Assembly (NCBI RefSeq): GCF_000759445.1
Contig: NZ_JRMB01000002.1
Span: forward strand, 1,674,001-1,738,000
Reading direction: 5' to 3'
Origin: Pseudomonas lutea
Lineage (GTDB): Bacteria > Pseudomonadota > Gammaproteobacteria > Pseudomonadales > Pseudomonadaceae
DNA: 64,000 nucleotides
Shown here: positions 9,971 to 18,880 of the stretch, in pieces
How the letters are laid out: each line of letters starts with the position of its first letter
Numbering within the stretch: position 1 is the stretch's first letter
Translations under genes and position numbers: made by a program
Notes under the pieces: model-generated
The model's input: the letters and a program-made list of their open reading frames with translations, nothing else
Databases searched by the model: none
What the model was told of the DNA's origin: nothing

Positions 9971-10148
9971 CGCGGCAGATCCTCCTGTTAAAGGGCGTAA
10001 GTGTGCCCGATCAGGCCTTTCGCTTACACAGTCCCATGCCCATCTTTCGCCAGGCCGGGACAGCGCACACCGCCATCTTCTTGCCCCGTCATCCCCAGCC
10101 CGCTACCCTCCGTAAAATTTTCCAAACAGCGCTCTCGGGATATTCAAC

Positions 10149-11459
10149 ATGAATGCTCGGCCTCCTCAGCCCGGATTGCTTGATCACGCGGCGTCCTACT
10201 ATGCCGCCACTCGCCATCCTGAAACTGACTACCCTGCCCTTCGCGGCGAGATCAAAGCCGACGTTTGCATCATCGGCGGCGGGTTCTCCGGCGTGAACAC
10301 GGCCATTGAGCTGGCTGAGCGCGGTTTGAAAGTCGTACTGCTGGAGGCGCACCGAATCGGTTGGGGTGCGAGTGGGCGTAATGGCGGGCAACTGATCCGC
10401 GGCGTCGGGCACGAGGTGGACCAATTCAGCAATGTCATCGGTGAGGATGGCGTTCGTCAGCTCAAGCTGATGGGCCTCGAAGCGGTAGAAATCGTCCGCG
10501 AGCGCGTCAGCAAATACCACATCGACTGCGACCTGACCTGGGGCTACTGCGATCTGGCGAACAAGCCCAAAGAATTCGAAGGTTTTGCCAAGGACGCAGA
10601 AGAGCTGCACAGCTTGGGCTATAGGCACACGCTGGAATTGGTCGAAGCGGGCAACATCGGCAGCGTCATCGGCTCGCCCAACTACGCCGGTGCGATGCTC
10701 GACATGGGCTCGGGGCATCTGCACCCCTTGAATCTGGCGCTGGCAGAAGCGGCCATAGCCCAGTCTCTGGGCGTCGACGTGTTCGAGCACTCAGCTGCGA
10801 CACGCCTGGAGTATGGGGCTGAGGTCAAAATTCACACGTCTCACGGTTTGGTTCGCGCCAGCAGCCTGGTGCTGGGCTGCAACGCCTACCTCAACGGGCT
10901 CGATCCGGAGTTGAGCGGCAAGGTCTTGCCCGCGGGCAGCTACGTGATCGCGACTGAGCCGTTAAGTGAAGAGCTCGCAAACCAGTTGATGCCCCGCAAC
11001 ACCGCGATGTGCGACCAGCGCGTGGCGGTCGATTATTTCCGACTCTCCGCTGATCGACGCTTGCTGTTCGGCGGCGCCTGTCACTATTCCGGTCGCGACC
11101 CACGCGACATCGCCGCTTACATGCAACCGAAGATGCTCAAGGTGTTTCCTCAGCTCAAGAACGTAAAAATCGATTTTCAGTGGGGCGGCATGATCGGCAT
11201 TGGCGCCAACCGCTTGCCGCAGATCGGGCGGATGGATAAGCATCCGAACGTGTTCTACGCCCAGGCGTACGCGGGGCATGGGCTCAACGCAACACACCTG
11301 GCCGGCAGGCTGTTGGCTGAAGCCATCAGTGGTCAACACAGCGGCGGGTTCGAACTCTTCGCGAAAGTGCCGCACATCACCTTCCCCGGCGGCAAGCATT
11401 TGCGCTCGCCGTTACTGGCGATGGGGATGTTGTGGCACCGGCTGAAAGAATGGGTGTAG
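10149..11459 (+). CDS. pauB4: FAD-dependent oxidoreductase, PauB/PuuB type
   Basis: A 436-residue DAO-fold flavoenzyme. The FAD motif DVCIIGGGFSGVNTAIELAE lies at about residues 38-57, and GYAGHGLNATHLAGRL, typical of gamma-glutamylputrescine oxidase (PuuB), is near the end. The reaction expected is oxidation of gamma-glutamylated putrescine or cadaverine to the aldehyde, which kauB, 5 kb to the right, would oxidise further. The position after dadR and YkgJ corresponds to the gene named pauB4 in P. aeruginosa as I recall it. The upstream sequence contains GTAAAATTTTCC about 30 bases before the ATG, a possible operator half. The family is firm; the exact substrate is inferred. Confidence 0.82.
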   Translation: MNARPPQPGLLDHAASYYAATRHPETDYPALRGEIKADVCIIGGGFSGVNTAIELAERGLKVVLLEAHRIGWGASGRNGGQLIRGVGHEVDQFSNVIGEDGVRQLKLMGLEAVEIVRERVSKYHIDCDLTWGYCDLANKPKEFEGFAKDAEELHSLGYRHTLELVEAGNIGSVIGSPNYAGAMLDMGSGHLHPLNLALAEAAIAQSLGVDVFEHSAATRLEYGAEVKIHTSHGLVRASSLVLGCNAYLNGLDPELSGKVLPAGSYVIATEPLSEELANQLMPRNTAMCDQRVAVDYFRLSADRRLLFGGACHYSGRDPRDIAAYMQPKMLKVFPQLKNVKIDFQWGGMIGIGANRLPQIGRMDKHPNVFYAQAYAGHGLNATHLAGRLLAEAISGQHSGGFELFAKVPHITFPGGKHLRSPLLAMGMLWHRLKEWV

Positions 11460-11497
11460 CGAACCTCGCTTTGTGCGGACCGACACCGTCACAGGCC

Positions 11498-11731
11498 TCA
11501 TTCGCGCCAGAACGGCTTGAGTCCTTCATGGCGCGCCTGCTCTCTGCTCAAGCCGATGTCCTGAAGTTGCTCGTCATTCAATTTCAGAAGCGCTCGCCGG
11601 GTGGCGCGACGGTGCTGAAACAGCCCCCACACGCCCAGGCCTTCCGGCGCATTGATGCGCAGGCCCGCTTCATGCTCGCGCACCAGCTCGCTTCCATACA
11701 GCGTTAACCGAACATCACTTATTCCGCTCAT
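11498..11731 (-). CDS. DUF1127 domain small protein
   Basis: A 77-residue protein whose C-terminal half (residues about 35-70, including RRALLKLNDEQLQDIGLSREQA) is the arginine-rich DUF1127 motif. Small DUF1127 proteins in other bacteria affect RNA binding or phosphate and carbon use, but no function is known for this one. The start chosen has GAGG 7 bases upstream; an ATG 12 codons earlier is possible. It is divergent from the MocR-type regulator, a pairing that recurs in Pseudomonas, and probably is under its control. Confidence 0.75.
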   Translation of the reverse strand: MSGISDVRLTLYGSELVREHEAGLRINAPEGLGVWGLFQHRRATRRALLKLNDEQLQDIGLSREQARHEGLKPFWRE

Positions 11732-11774
11732 CTCCAGACACCTCGTGAAGGGTTTCGACCGGTTCATGATGTGG

Positions 11775-11872
11775 CTGTATGGAAAACCATTACAGATTCA
11801 AAGAATTATTATTCTTTGCATACAGAACGCTTTGATAGGCGGCTGAATGCTGTATTTTCCGCTGATCTGTAT
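11775..11872. promoter_or_regulatory. Candidate MocR operator region with CTGTAT repeats
   Basis: The 176-base divergent spacer between the DUF1127 gene and the MocR gene contains CTGTAT at 11775-11780, its inverse ATACAG at 11820-11825, and direct repeats CTGTATT at 11850 and 11867, spaced 17 bases. Between them lies an exact inverted repeat, CAAAGAAT-TATT-ATTCTTTG, at 11799-11818. MocR-family regulators usually bind direct repeats near their own divergent promoter, so these are good candidates. Confidence 0.55.
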
Positions 11873-11907
11873 TGGTCCACCGAACGCATCAGCTGCGGGA
11901 GTACGCC

Positions 11908-13335
11908 ATGACCCTTTACGTCAACCTTGCCGAACTGCTGGGCACCCGCATTGAAAACGGCTTTTATCGCCCTGGGGATCGATTGCCTTCCGTTCGGGCA
12001 TTGAGCCTTGAGCATGGCGTCAGCCTGAGCACGGTGCAGCAGGCGTACCGGTTGCTGGAGGACAACGGCCTGGCATTGCCCCGCCCTAAATCCGGCTATT
12101 TCGTGCCTGCCGACCGCAAGGTGCCTGCCTTGCCAGCCATAGGTCGACCTGCGCAGCGGCCAGTGGAAATCTCGCAATGGGATCAAGTGCTGGAGCTGGC
12201 GCGCGCGGCCCCCAGCCCGGACGTGGTTCAACTGGGCCGCGGCATGCCCGACGTCACCAGCCCGACCCTGCGCCCGCTGACCCAGGCGCTTGGCCGGATC
12301 AGCCGGCGCTCGGACATGCCCGGGCTGTATTACGACAACATCCACGGGCGGCGCTGTCTGCGAGAGCAGGTCGCGCGCCTGCTGCTGGATTCGGGGACCA
12401 ACGTCGATCCCGATGACTTGATGATCACCACCGGTGCCCAGGAAGCGTTGGCCATCAGCATTCGCTCGGTCTGCGAACCGGGTGACATCGTCGCGGTGGA
12501 CTCGCCGAGCTTTCACGGTGCCATGCAAGCGCTCAAGGGTCTGGGTATGAAGGCCCTGGAGATCCCGACCGACCCACTCACCGGCATCAGCCTGGATGCG
12601 CTGGAGCTGGCTCTGGAACAATGGCCGATCAAAGCCATACAGCTGACGCCCAGTTGCAATAATCCTCTGGGCTACAACATGCCGGAGGACCGCAAGCGAG
12701 CGCTGCTGGTCCTGGCGCAACGCTTCGACGTCGCCGTTATCGAAGACGACGTGTATGGCGATCTGGCCTACAGCTATCCCCGCCCTCGCACTATAAAATC
12801 CTACGACGAAGACGGACGCGTGCTGCTGTGCAGTTCGTTTTCCAAAACCCTGGCGCCGGGACTTCGCGTGGGCTGGATCGCACCCGGTCGCTACCTCGAC
12901 CGCGCGCTGCACATGAAATACATCAGCACGGGCTCGACCGCGACCCAGCCACAACTGGCGATTTCCGACTTCCTTCGCGCCGGTCACTACGAACCGCACA
13001 TGCGCCGGATGCGGGGGCAGTACCAGCGCAGTCGCGATTTAATGACCGGCTGGGTTACGCGGTACTTCCCGGAAGGCACCCGCGTGAGTCGTCCCCAAGG
13101 CGGTTTCATGTTGTGGATCGAGCTGCCGGAGGACTTCGACTCGTTGCGCCTTAATCGGGCCTTGCAGGGCCAGGGCGTACAGATCGCCGTCGGCAGTATC
13201 TTTTCTGCATCCGGCAAATACAGAAACTGCCTGCGGATGAATTTCGCCGCCAAACCGACCACGCAAATCGAAGAGGCCGTGCGCAAGGTGGGCGCTGCCG
13301 CAGCGCGGCTCATGCAGCGTGCCGACCCTGCATAA
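11908..13335 (+). CDS. MocR-type PLP-dependent transcriptional regulator
   Basis: A 475-residue protein made of a GntR winged helix-turn-helix (about residues 1-70, with YRPGDRLPSVRALSLEHGVSLSTVQQAY) joined to an aminotransferase class I fold (about 95-465). The PLP lysine lies in SSFSKTLAPGLRVGW, and SPSFHGAMQALKG and CNNPLGY are the usual substrate-pocket segments. Such regulators sense PLP-linked amines or amino acids. A GGGAG ribosome-binding site supports the ATG; an upstream in-frame start at 11872 lacks one. Its divergent partner is the DUF1127 gene, and its location between two polyamine-catabolic genes suggests, but does not show, an amine ligand. Confidence 0.9.
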   Translation: MTLYVNLAELLGTRIENGFYRPGDRLPSVRALSLEHGVSLSTVQQAYRLLEDNGLALPRPKSGYFVPADRKVPALPAIGRPAQRPVEISQWDQVLELARAAPSPDVVQLGRGMPDVTSPTLRPLTQALGRISRRSDMPGLYYDNIHGRRCLREQVARLLLDSGTNVDPDDLMITTGAQEALAISIRSVCEPGDIVAVDSPSFHGAMQALKGLGMKALEIPTDPLTGISLDALELALEQWPIKAIQLTPSCNNPLGYNMPEDRKRALLVLAQRFDVAVIEDDVYGDLAYSYPRPRTIKSYDEDGRVLLCSSFSKTLAPGLRVGWIAPGRYLDRALHMKYISTGSTATQPQLAISDFLRAGHYEPHMRRMRGQYQRSRDLMTGWVTRYFPEGTRVSRPQGGFMLWIELPEDFDSLRLNRALQGQGVQIAVGSIFSASGKYRNCLRMNFAAKPTTQIEEAVRKVGAAAARLMQRADPA

Positions 13336-13398
13336 CCCCTTGCAGCTTTTAACCTTCTGCAGCTTTTAACCTTTTGAAGAAAGCGCGGTCATATCGCC

Positions 13399-15000
13399 AT
13401 GACTGATTTTCGGATGACTGCGTTGACCAACACATGGGCAGTGCCCCTCGTTCTGGCACTCGCCCTCGGGCTTGGCGGCTGTGCGCACACGCCCGCGCCT
13501 GACGGCCCCAGTCAGGCCCTGCCTGCGGCGCAGTCTTCGTTCGGCCGCTCGATCATGGCACAGGCCGCTCCCCATGAAGGCCGCTCCGGGTTTCGCCTGC
13601 TGCCCAACAGCACCGAAGCATTCATGGCCCGGGCCGAGCTGATTCGCAATGCGAAAACCAGCCTCGACCTGCAGTACTACATTGTCCACGACGGCCTGAG
13701 CACTCGGGCGCTGGTTGACGAACTGCTGAAAGCGGCCGATCGCGGCGTCCGCGTGCGCATCCTGCTCGACGACACCACCAGCGATGGACTGGATGAGGTC
13801 ATCGCCACTCTCGCAGCACACCCGAACATTCAGATTCGTCTGTTCAATCCGCTCAATCTGGGCCGCAGCATGGGCGCCACGCGCAACCTGGGCCGGCTGT
13901 TCAATCTGTCCCAACAGCACCGGCGCATGCACAACAAACTGTGGCTGGCAGACAGCGCCGTCGCCATCGTGGGCGGGCGCAATCTGGGCGATGAATATTT
14001 CGACGCCGAACCCAACCTGAATTTCACCGACATCGACATGCTCAGCGTCGGGCCGGTCGCCGAACAGCTGGGCCACAGCTTCGATCAGTACTGGAACAGC
14101 ACGCTGAGCAAGCCGATCGACGATTTTCTTTACTGGCCGCCTGACCGCAAGGATCTGGCCAAGGCGCGCACGCTGCTGGCCAAGTCGCTGGCGCAGGCCC
14201 ACGTCGAGAAGAAGGCGCTTTATGAGAGGTTGATGGCCTACCGGACCCAGCCACGCATGAAGACCTGGCTCAATGAATTGATTTGGGCGCATAACCAGGC
14301 GTTGTGGGACGCTCCGACCAAAGTGCTGTCGCGGGGCGAACCGGACCCTCACCTGTTGCTGACAACGCAACTGAGCCCTGACTTGGCCAATGTGCACCAG
14401 GAACTGACGCTGATCTCGGCTTATTTTGTCCCCGGGCAGGAGGGCCTGGTGTACCTGACAGGGCTGTCAGACAAAGGCGTTTCTGTAAGCCTGCTGACCA
14501 ATTCGCTGGAAGCCACCGATGTACCGGCAGTACATGGCGGCTATGCACCTTACCGTCGAGCGCTGCTGGAACATGGCGTGAAGCTGTTCGAACTGCGCCG
14601 CCAACCCGGCGACCCTAGCAACGCAGGTAGCGGACCGAAGTTTCTGCGCACGAGCTTGATCAAGGGCGGTTCGGAGTCAAGTCTGCACAGCAAAGCGATG
14701 ATCTTTGATCGCCAGAAAATGTTTGTAGGCTCATTCAACTTCGATCCGCGATCGGTGCTGTGGAACACAGAAGTCGGCGTGCTTGTGGACAGCCCTGAAC
14801 TGACTGAATACCTGCGGGACCTGGCGCTTCAGGGTATGGCGCCGGCCATCAGCTATCAGGTCAAGCTGGAGAACGACCGGCTGGTGTGGGTGACCGAGGA
14901 CAACGGCAAAATCCACACGCTGTCCAGGGAGCCTGGCGACTGGTGGCGGCGGATGAATGCCTGGTTCAGTAGCGCGGTAGGCCTGGAAAAGATGCTCTAA
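13399..15000 (+). CDS. Phospholipase D family lipoprotein
   Basis: A 533-residue predicted lipoprotein: residues 14-28 form a signal peptide ending in the lipobox LGGC, with C28 as the lipidated residue. Two HxK(x)4D phospholipase D motifs are present, HNKLWLAD and HSKAMIFD, each followed by a G-rich N/D stretch (GGRNLGDEYFD and GSFNFDPRS). This architecture resembles the YmdC/ClsC type of phosphatidyltransferase, but lipid anchoring makes the site of action the envelope. It may act on phospholipid or cardiolipin; the substrate is not known. Its stop overlaps by four bases the stop of the convergent MFS gene. Confidence 0.85.
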   Translation: MTDFRMTALTNTWAVPLVLALALGLGGCAHTPAPDGPSQALPAAQSSFGRSIMAQAAPHEGRSGFRLLPNSTEAFMARAELIRNAKTSLDLQYYIVHDGLSTRALVDELLKAADRGVRVRILLDDTTSDGLDEVIATLAAHPNIQIRLFNPLNLGRSMGATRNLGRLFNLSQQHRRMHNKLWLADSAVAIVGGRNLGDEYFDAEPNLNFTDIDMLSVGPVAEQLGHSFDQYWNSTLSKPIDDFLYWPPDRKDLAKARTLLAKSLAQAHVEKKALYERLMAYRTQPRMKTWLNELIWAHNQALWDAPTKVLSRGEPDPHLLLTTQLSPDLANVHQELTLISAYFVPGQEGLVYLTGLSDKGVSVSLLTNSLEATDVPAVHGGYAPYRRALLEHGVKLFELRRQPGDPSNAGSGPKFLRTSLIKGGSESSLHSKAMIFDRQKMFVGSFNFDPRSVLWNTEVGVLVDSPELTEYLRDLALQGMAPAISYQVKLENDRLVWVTEDNGKIHTLSREPGDWWRRMNAWFSSAVGLEKML

Positions 15001-16142
15001 GCCACCGCCGCCTGGGGCCCGAAAGCTTTGGGCCGCTGTGACAGGATCACCAACCCCAGCGCCCCCGCCGCCATGAGCAAGGGCAAAGCCTGACCGCTGA
15101 TCCACTGGCTACCGGCACCGGCCGCCAAAGGCCCTAGCAGACAGCCAATGCCCCAGAGCTGCGAGACGTGAGCATTGGCGCGTACCAGAGCGTCATCACG
15201 GTAGCGCTCGCCGATCAGGATCAGCGACAGCGTAAACAGCCCGCCCGCACTGGCGCCGAACAGCACCCACAATGGCCAGATGGCAATCGTATCGACCCAC
15301 AGCGGGATGGCCAGGCTGGTCGCTGTCAGCGCCAGCGCACACCCGGAAAACAGCCGACGACGCGACACCCTGTCGGCCAGTGCCCCGATGGGCAACTGCA
15401 GAAGCGCATCCCCCACCACCACCGTGCTGACCATCGCCAGGGCCACTTCCGGCGTGAATCCCTGCTGCAGGCAATACACCGGCAGCAACGTCAGAATCAT
15501 CGCTTCAAACCCGGCGAATAGGGCGATAGCCCATGCAATGGCCGGCAAGCTCCGACAGAAGCCGCCGAGATCGCGCAGCGTTACATGGCTGGATGCCGCG
15601 GTCGGTGCGCCCGTTCTGCCAAGCAACAGAAGAGGCGACACAGCAAGCAAGGCGGCTCCCACCCAAAAGCCGTAGTCAGCCTCGGTTCCCATGAAGCCCA
15701 GCAGGACCGGCCCGCCCAGTTGGCTCAGGGCATAGGAACTGCCATACAGCGCCACCAGCTTGCCGCGCAACCGTTCGATCACCAGTTGGTTGATCCAGCT
15801 TTCGCCGAGCACGAACACGATGGTGAGGATCATCCCGAGCGCAAGGCGCAGAGCCAGCCAAGCCCAGTAGCTGGGCAGCAAGCCCAGCAGCCCCACTGAA
15901 ATCGATCCGCCCCACAGGCACAAGCGCATCAGGTTCGCGGTACCGAGCCTGGACGCGAGTCGGCTGGCAAGGCTGGCGCCCAGCAGAACGCCAATAGCGG
16001 GCATCGCCGCCATCACGCCAATGGGAAACGCGCCGTAACCCCACGCTTCCAGCCTCAACGACACCAGCGGCATGCTCACGCCCAGCGCCAGCCCGACGCT
16101 CAGCACTGAAGCCAGCACCGCGAAATAAGTACCCCAACGCAT
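14997..16142 (-). CDS. MFS transporter (YcaD-like)
   Basis: A 381-residue inner-membrane protein with about twelve hydrophobic segments and the MFS loop motif after helix 2 (ASRLASRLGTANLMR). Length and the GESWINQLV segment resemble the YcaD/YfkF group of putative exporters. The ATG is chosen because ACAGGAG lies 8 bases before it; the in-frame TTG seven codons upstream overlaps that ribosome-binding site. The substrate is unknown. It lies on the minus strand behind the kauB terminator. Confidence 0.82.
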   Translation of the reverse strand: MRWGTYFAVLASVLSVGLALGVSMPLVSLRLEAWGYGAFPIGVMAAMPAIGVLLGASLASRLASRLGTANLMRLCLWGGSISVGLLGLLPSYWAWLALRLALGMILTIVFVLGESWINQLVIERLRGKLVALYGSSYALSQLGGPVLLGFMGTEADYGFWVGAALLAVSPLLLLGRTGAPTAASSHVTLRDLGGFCRSLPAIAWAIALFAGFEAMILTLLPVYCLQQGFTPEVALAMVSTVVVGDALLQLPIGALADRVSRRRLFSGCALALTATSLAIPLWVDTIAIWPLWVLFGASAGGLFTLSLILIGERYRDDALVRANAHVSQLWGIGCLLGPLAAGAGSQWISGQALPLLMAAGALGLVILSQRPKAFGPQAAVA

Positions 16143-16170
16143 CACCACGCTCCTGTGGCTCAAAAGGATG

Positions 16171-16207
16171 AAACAAAACAGCCGGGCCCTTGAGGAAGGT
16201 CCGGCTG
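16171..16207 (-). terminator. Rho-independent terminator after kauB
   Basis: Read on the minus strand, a stem CAGCCGG...CCGGCTG is followed by TTTTGTTT. It sits 43 bases after the kauB stop and before the MFS gene start, so it probably ends the kauB transcript. Confidence 0.7.
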
Positions 16208-16249
16208 CTATGGTCTTTCAGTGACTGGAGGGTGAACGGGCGCGACCTG

Positions 16250-17743
16250 TTACAGCTTGATCCAGGTGGCCTTGAGCTCAGTGTATTTGTCGAACGCATG
16301 CAGCGACTTGTCACGGCCGTTGCCAGACTGCTTGAAGCCGCCAAACGGTGCGGTCATGTCGCCGCCATCGTATTGATTGACCCACACGCTGCCCGCGCGC
16401 AACGCCTTCGCCGTCAGATGTGCCTTGGACAGATCAGCCGTCCACACCGCCGCCGCGAGCCCGTAAGGTGTGTCGTTGGCAATCTGAATCGCTTCCTCGG
16501 CCGAATCGAACGTCAGGACAGACAGCACCGGCCCGAAGATCTCCTCTTGGGCGATCTTCATCGCGTTGGTCACGCCATCAAAAATGGTCGGCTCGACGTA
16601 AGTACCGCCGGTCTCTTGGAGGATGCGCTTGCCGCCGACAACCAGTTTGGCACCGTCCGAATGGCCGGCCTCGATGTACGAGAGCACCGTATTCATCTGC
16701 TGTGTGTCCACCAGCGCGCCCACTGTGGTCGCCGGATCAAGCGGATTGCCCGGCTTCCACGCTTTCAGCGCGTCGATCACCATGGGCAGGAATTTATCCT
16801 TGATGGATCGCTCGACAAGCAGGCGCGAACCGGCCGTACACACTTCGCCCTGGTTGAAAGCAATGGCGCTCGCTGCAGATTCGGCCGCTGCCTGGAGGTC
16901 CGGCGCATCGGCAAAAACGATGTTCGGGCTCTTGCCGCCGGCTTCCAGCCAAACGCGCTTCATGTTCGACTCGCCGGCGTAGATCAGCAATTGCTTGGCG
17001 ATCTTAGTCGAACCGGTGAACACCGCCGTGTCGACATCCATATGCAGCGCCAGCGCCTTGCCTACGGTATGACCATAACCGGGCAGCACGTTTAGCACGC
17101 CTGCAGGGATACCGGCTTCGATGGCGAGTTGAGCCACGCGGATGGCAGTCAGTGGGGATTTTTCCGACGGCTTGAGGATCACCGAGTTGCCACTGGACAG
17201 CGCAGGACCCAGTTTCCAGGAAGCCATCAGCAATGGGAAATTCCACGGCACTATGGCGGTAACCACACCGATCGGTTCGCGGGTCACAAGCCCGAGTTGA
17301 TCATGCGGAGTGGGCGCCACTTCGTCGTACAGCTTGTCGATGGCCTCGCCACTCCAGCTCAACGCCTGAGCGGAGCCGGGAATATCAATGCCGTAGGAGT
17401 CGCTGATGGGCTTGCCCATGTCGAGAGTCTCGAGCAGCGCCAACTCTTCAACGTTCTCGTTGATCAGCTCGGCGAAACGAAGCATGGCTGCCTTGCGCTT
17501 GGCTGGCGCGAGTCGCGACCAGACGCCGGAATTGAATGTGGCTCGCGCATTCTCGACAGCGCGCTGGGCATCGGCAGCGTCGCAGCTGGCAACATGAGCG
17601 AGGAAACGGCCATCGACCGGACTGATGCAGTCGAACGTCGAGCCGGAAGCGGCGTCTGTGTATTCACCATTGATGAATGCACGGCCTTCGATTTTCAAAT
17701 CCTGGGCACGTTGCGCCCAGTCAGCATGAGTCAGGGTGGTCAT
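16250..17743 (-). CDS. kauB: Gamma-glutamyl-gamma-aminobutyraldehyde dehydrogenase KauB/PauC
   Basis: A 497-residue NAD(P)-dependent aldehyde dehydrogenase. Catalytic glutamate and cysteine lie in WLEAGGKSPN and FNQGEVCTAGSR, and the cofactor loop in VFTGSTKIAKQLL. Sequence and length match KauB/PauC/PuuC, which oxidise gamma-glutamyl-aminobutyraldehyde in putrescine use and ketoarginine-derived guanidinobutyraldehyde in arginine use. The start has GAGGAGG about 8 bases upstream. Divergent from a cupin gene, with a perfect palindrome between them; PauR from this window is the expected repressor. The substrate range is inferred from family members. Confidence 0.9.
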   Translation of the reverse strand: MTTLTHADWAQRAQDLKIEGRAFINGEYTDAASGSTFDCISPVDGRFLAHVASCDAADAQRAVENARATFNSGVWSRLAPAKRKAAMLRFAELINENVEELALLETLDMGKPISDSYGIDIPGSAQALSWSGEAIDKLYDEVAPTPHDQLGLVTREPIGVVTAIVPWNFPLLMASWKLGPALSSGNSVILKPSEKSPLTAIRVAQLAIEAGIPAGVLNVLPGYGHTVGKALALHMDVDTAVFTGSTKIAKQLLIYAGESNMKRVWLEAGGKSPNIVFADAPDLQAAAESAASAIAFNQGEVCTAGSRLLVERSIKDKFLPMVIDALKAWKPGNPLDPATTVGALVDTQQMNTVLSYIEAGHSDGAKLVVGGKRILQETGGTYVEPTIFDGVTNAMKIAQEEIFGPVLSVLTFDSAEEAIQIANDTPYGLAAAVWTADLSKAHLTAKALRAGSVWVNQYDGGDMTAPFGGFKQSGNGRDKSLHAFDKYTELKATWIKL

Positions 17744-17868
17744 GGAACGTCCTCCTCTTATGAGATGTGCGCGCCTCAGCGCTCGCGAGTCAGGCTTCAG
17801 GAGAGTGCATGAAGCGTCGTCGGATCAGCCAAGGGCATTCGCCACCCTAAACCAGCATTGGGCTAATT

Positions 17869-17882
17869 TCCAATATATTGGA
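17869..17882. promoter_or_regulatory. Perfect palindrome between kauB and the cupin gene
   Basis: TCCAATATATTGGA is an exact 14-base dyad about midway between two divergent start codons (126 and 115 bases away). Its size and A/T-rich centre fit a homodimeric repressor site such as that of PauR. The half TTTCCAA recurs upstream of the pauB-like gene. The binding protein is not shown. Confidence 0.5.
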
Positions 17883-17997
17883 CACAAGCAGGCAGAATGC
17901 GGCCGAATCGTGCATTTTATTCAACAGCCGTTGGGGCCTGGTCAGTCACAGTTCTTACGATCAACAATCAAGCAGCGCCTTATTTCAGGAACCCGAT

Positions 17998-18360
17998 ATG
18001 AGCATCGAAAGCGTCGTTGATTTCAGTGAAGCCACCACCGCAGCGGAGCGCTTCAGGCCTGCTGCCGAGAAGATTCTCAAGGGCGAGCCCGACCAGACGG
18101 TTTACAACCACTACAACAGCCCATGCGGCCAGCTGAATGCAGGTGTCTGGGAAGGGGACGTCGGCCAGTGGAAGGTGAACTACACCGAGCACGAATATTG
18201 CGAAATCGTCCAGGGCGTATCAGTGCTTCGCGATGAGGCCGGCAAGGCAAAGACTCTGCGCGCGGGTGACCGCTTCGTGATTCCTGCAGGGTTCAGCGGA
18301 ACGTGGGAAGTGCTTGAGCCATGCCGCAAGATTTATGTGGTGTTCGAACAGAAAGCTTGA
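17998..18360 (+). CDS. Cupin domain protein (DUF861/cupin_3)
   Basis: A 120-residue protein formed mainly by one cupin barrel of the DUF861 type, with GVWEGDVGQWKVNYTEHEYC and the late AGDRFVIPAGFSGTWEV hairpin. The family includes sugar- and ureidoglycolate-related enzymes but most members have no assigned reaction. The ATG has CAGGA 7 bases before it. Its divergent arrangement with kauB and the shared palindrome suggest it belongs to the amine-use group; it could bind or process an intermediate. Confidence 0.78.
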   Translation: MSIESVVDFSEATTAAERFRPAAEKILKGEPDQTVYNHYNSPCGQLNAGVWEGDVGQWKVNYTEHEYCEIVQGVSVLRDEAGKAKTLRAGDRFVIPAGFSGTWEVLEPCRKIYVVFEQKA

Positions 18361-18403
18361 GCAATACGGGTATCGAGAGGTGAGCCGCCATTCTCTCACC
18401 CAC

Positions 18404-18433
18404 AAAAAAGCCCGCATCACTGCGGGCTTTTTT
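18404..18433. terminator. Bidirectional terminator between the cupin gene and rpmG
   Basis: An exact stem AAAAAAGCCCGCA / TGCGGGCTTTTTT with a four-base loop. U-rich ends on both strands fit termination of rpmBG from the right and the cupin gene from the left. Confidence 0.88.
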
Positions 18434-18451
18434 GTAAGAGACGAAAATCAA

Positions 18452-18607
18452 TTACTTGATTTTGGCTTCTTTGTAGATCACGTGCTTACGAACAACCGGA
18501 TCGAATTTTTTAATTTCGATTTTGTCCGGAGTCGTGCGCTTGTTCTTGTCGGTGGTGTAGAAGTGGCCGGTGTTAGCGGTCGACACCAAACGGATCAATT
18601 CACGCAT
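18452..18607 (-). CDS. rpmG: Ribosomal protein bL33
   Basis: A 51-residue protein reading [20 protein letters not shown] at the start and ending in VIYKEAKIK, typical of the cysteine-free form of bL33 of the large ribosomal subunit. The gene follows rpmB by 11 bases, with GGGAGAAA as ribosome-binding site, and both share the promoter upstream of rpmB and the terminator just after rpmG. Small, basic and fully typical. Confidence 0.97.
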   Translation of the reverse strand: MRELIRLVSTANTGHFYTTDKNKRTTPDKIEIKKFDPVVRKHVIYKEAKIK

Positions 18608-18618
18608 GATTTTCTCCC

Positions 18619-18855
18619 TTAAACCTTAGCGCCAGCACGGCGGATTTCGGCCAGAACAACCGTGATACCACGCTTGTCGATGATGCGCATGCCTTTAGCA
18701 GATACGCGCAGACGTACGAAGCGTTTCTCTTCTTCAACCCAGAAGCGGTGATGCTGCAGGTTTGGCAGGAAACGACGACGGGTTTTGTTATTTGCGTGGG
18801 AAATGTTATTCCCGGTTACCGGACCCTTACCGGTAACTTGACAGACTCTCGACAT
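18619..18855 (-). CDS. rpmB: Ribosomal protein bL28
   Basis: A 78-residue basic protein of the large ribosomal subunit, with [20 protein letters not shown] at the start and the conserved [17 protein letters not shown] segment. It is the first gene of rpmB-rpmG. The leader of about 140 bases contains a stable hairpin shortly before the start codon, which might serve expression control. Confidence 0.97.
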   Translation of the reverse strand: MSRVCQVTGKGPVTGNNISHANNKTRRRFLPNLQHHRFWVEEEKRFVRLRVSAKGMRIIDKRGITVVLAEIRRAGAKV

Positions 18856-18880
18856 GCCTCAGCCCTCTAAAACCTCATGC

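Noticed and set aside
11809..12999. 396-codon frame opposite the MocR gene
   Set aside because: Antisense to a conserved aminotransferase-like domain; composition typical of shadow frames.
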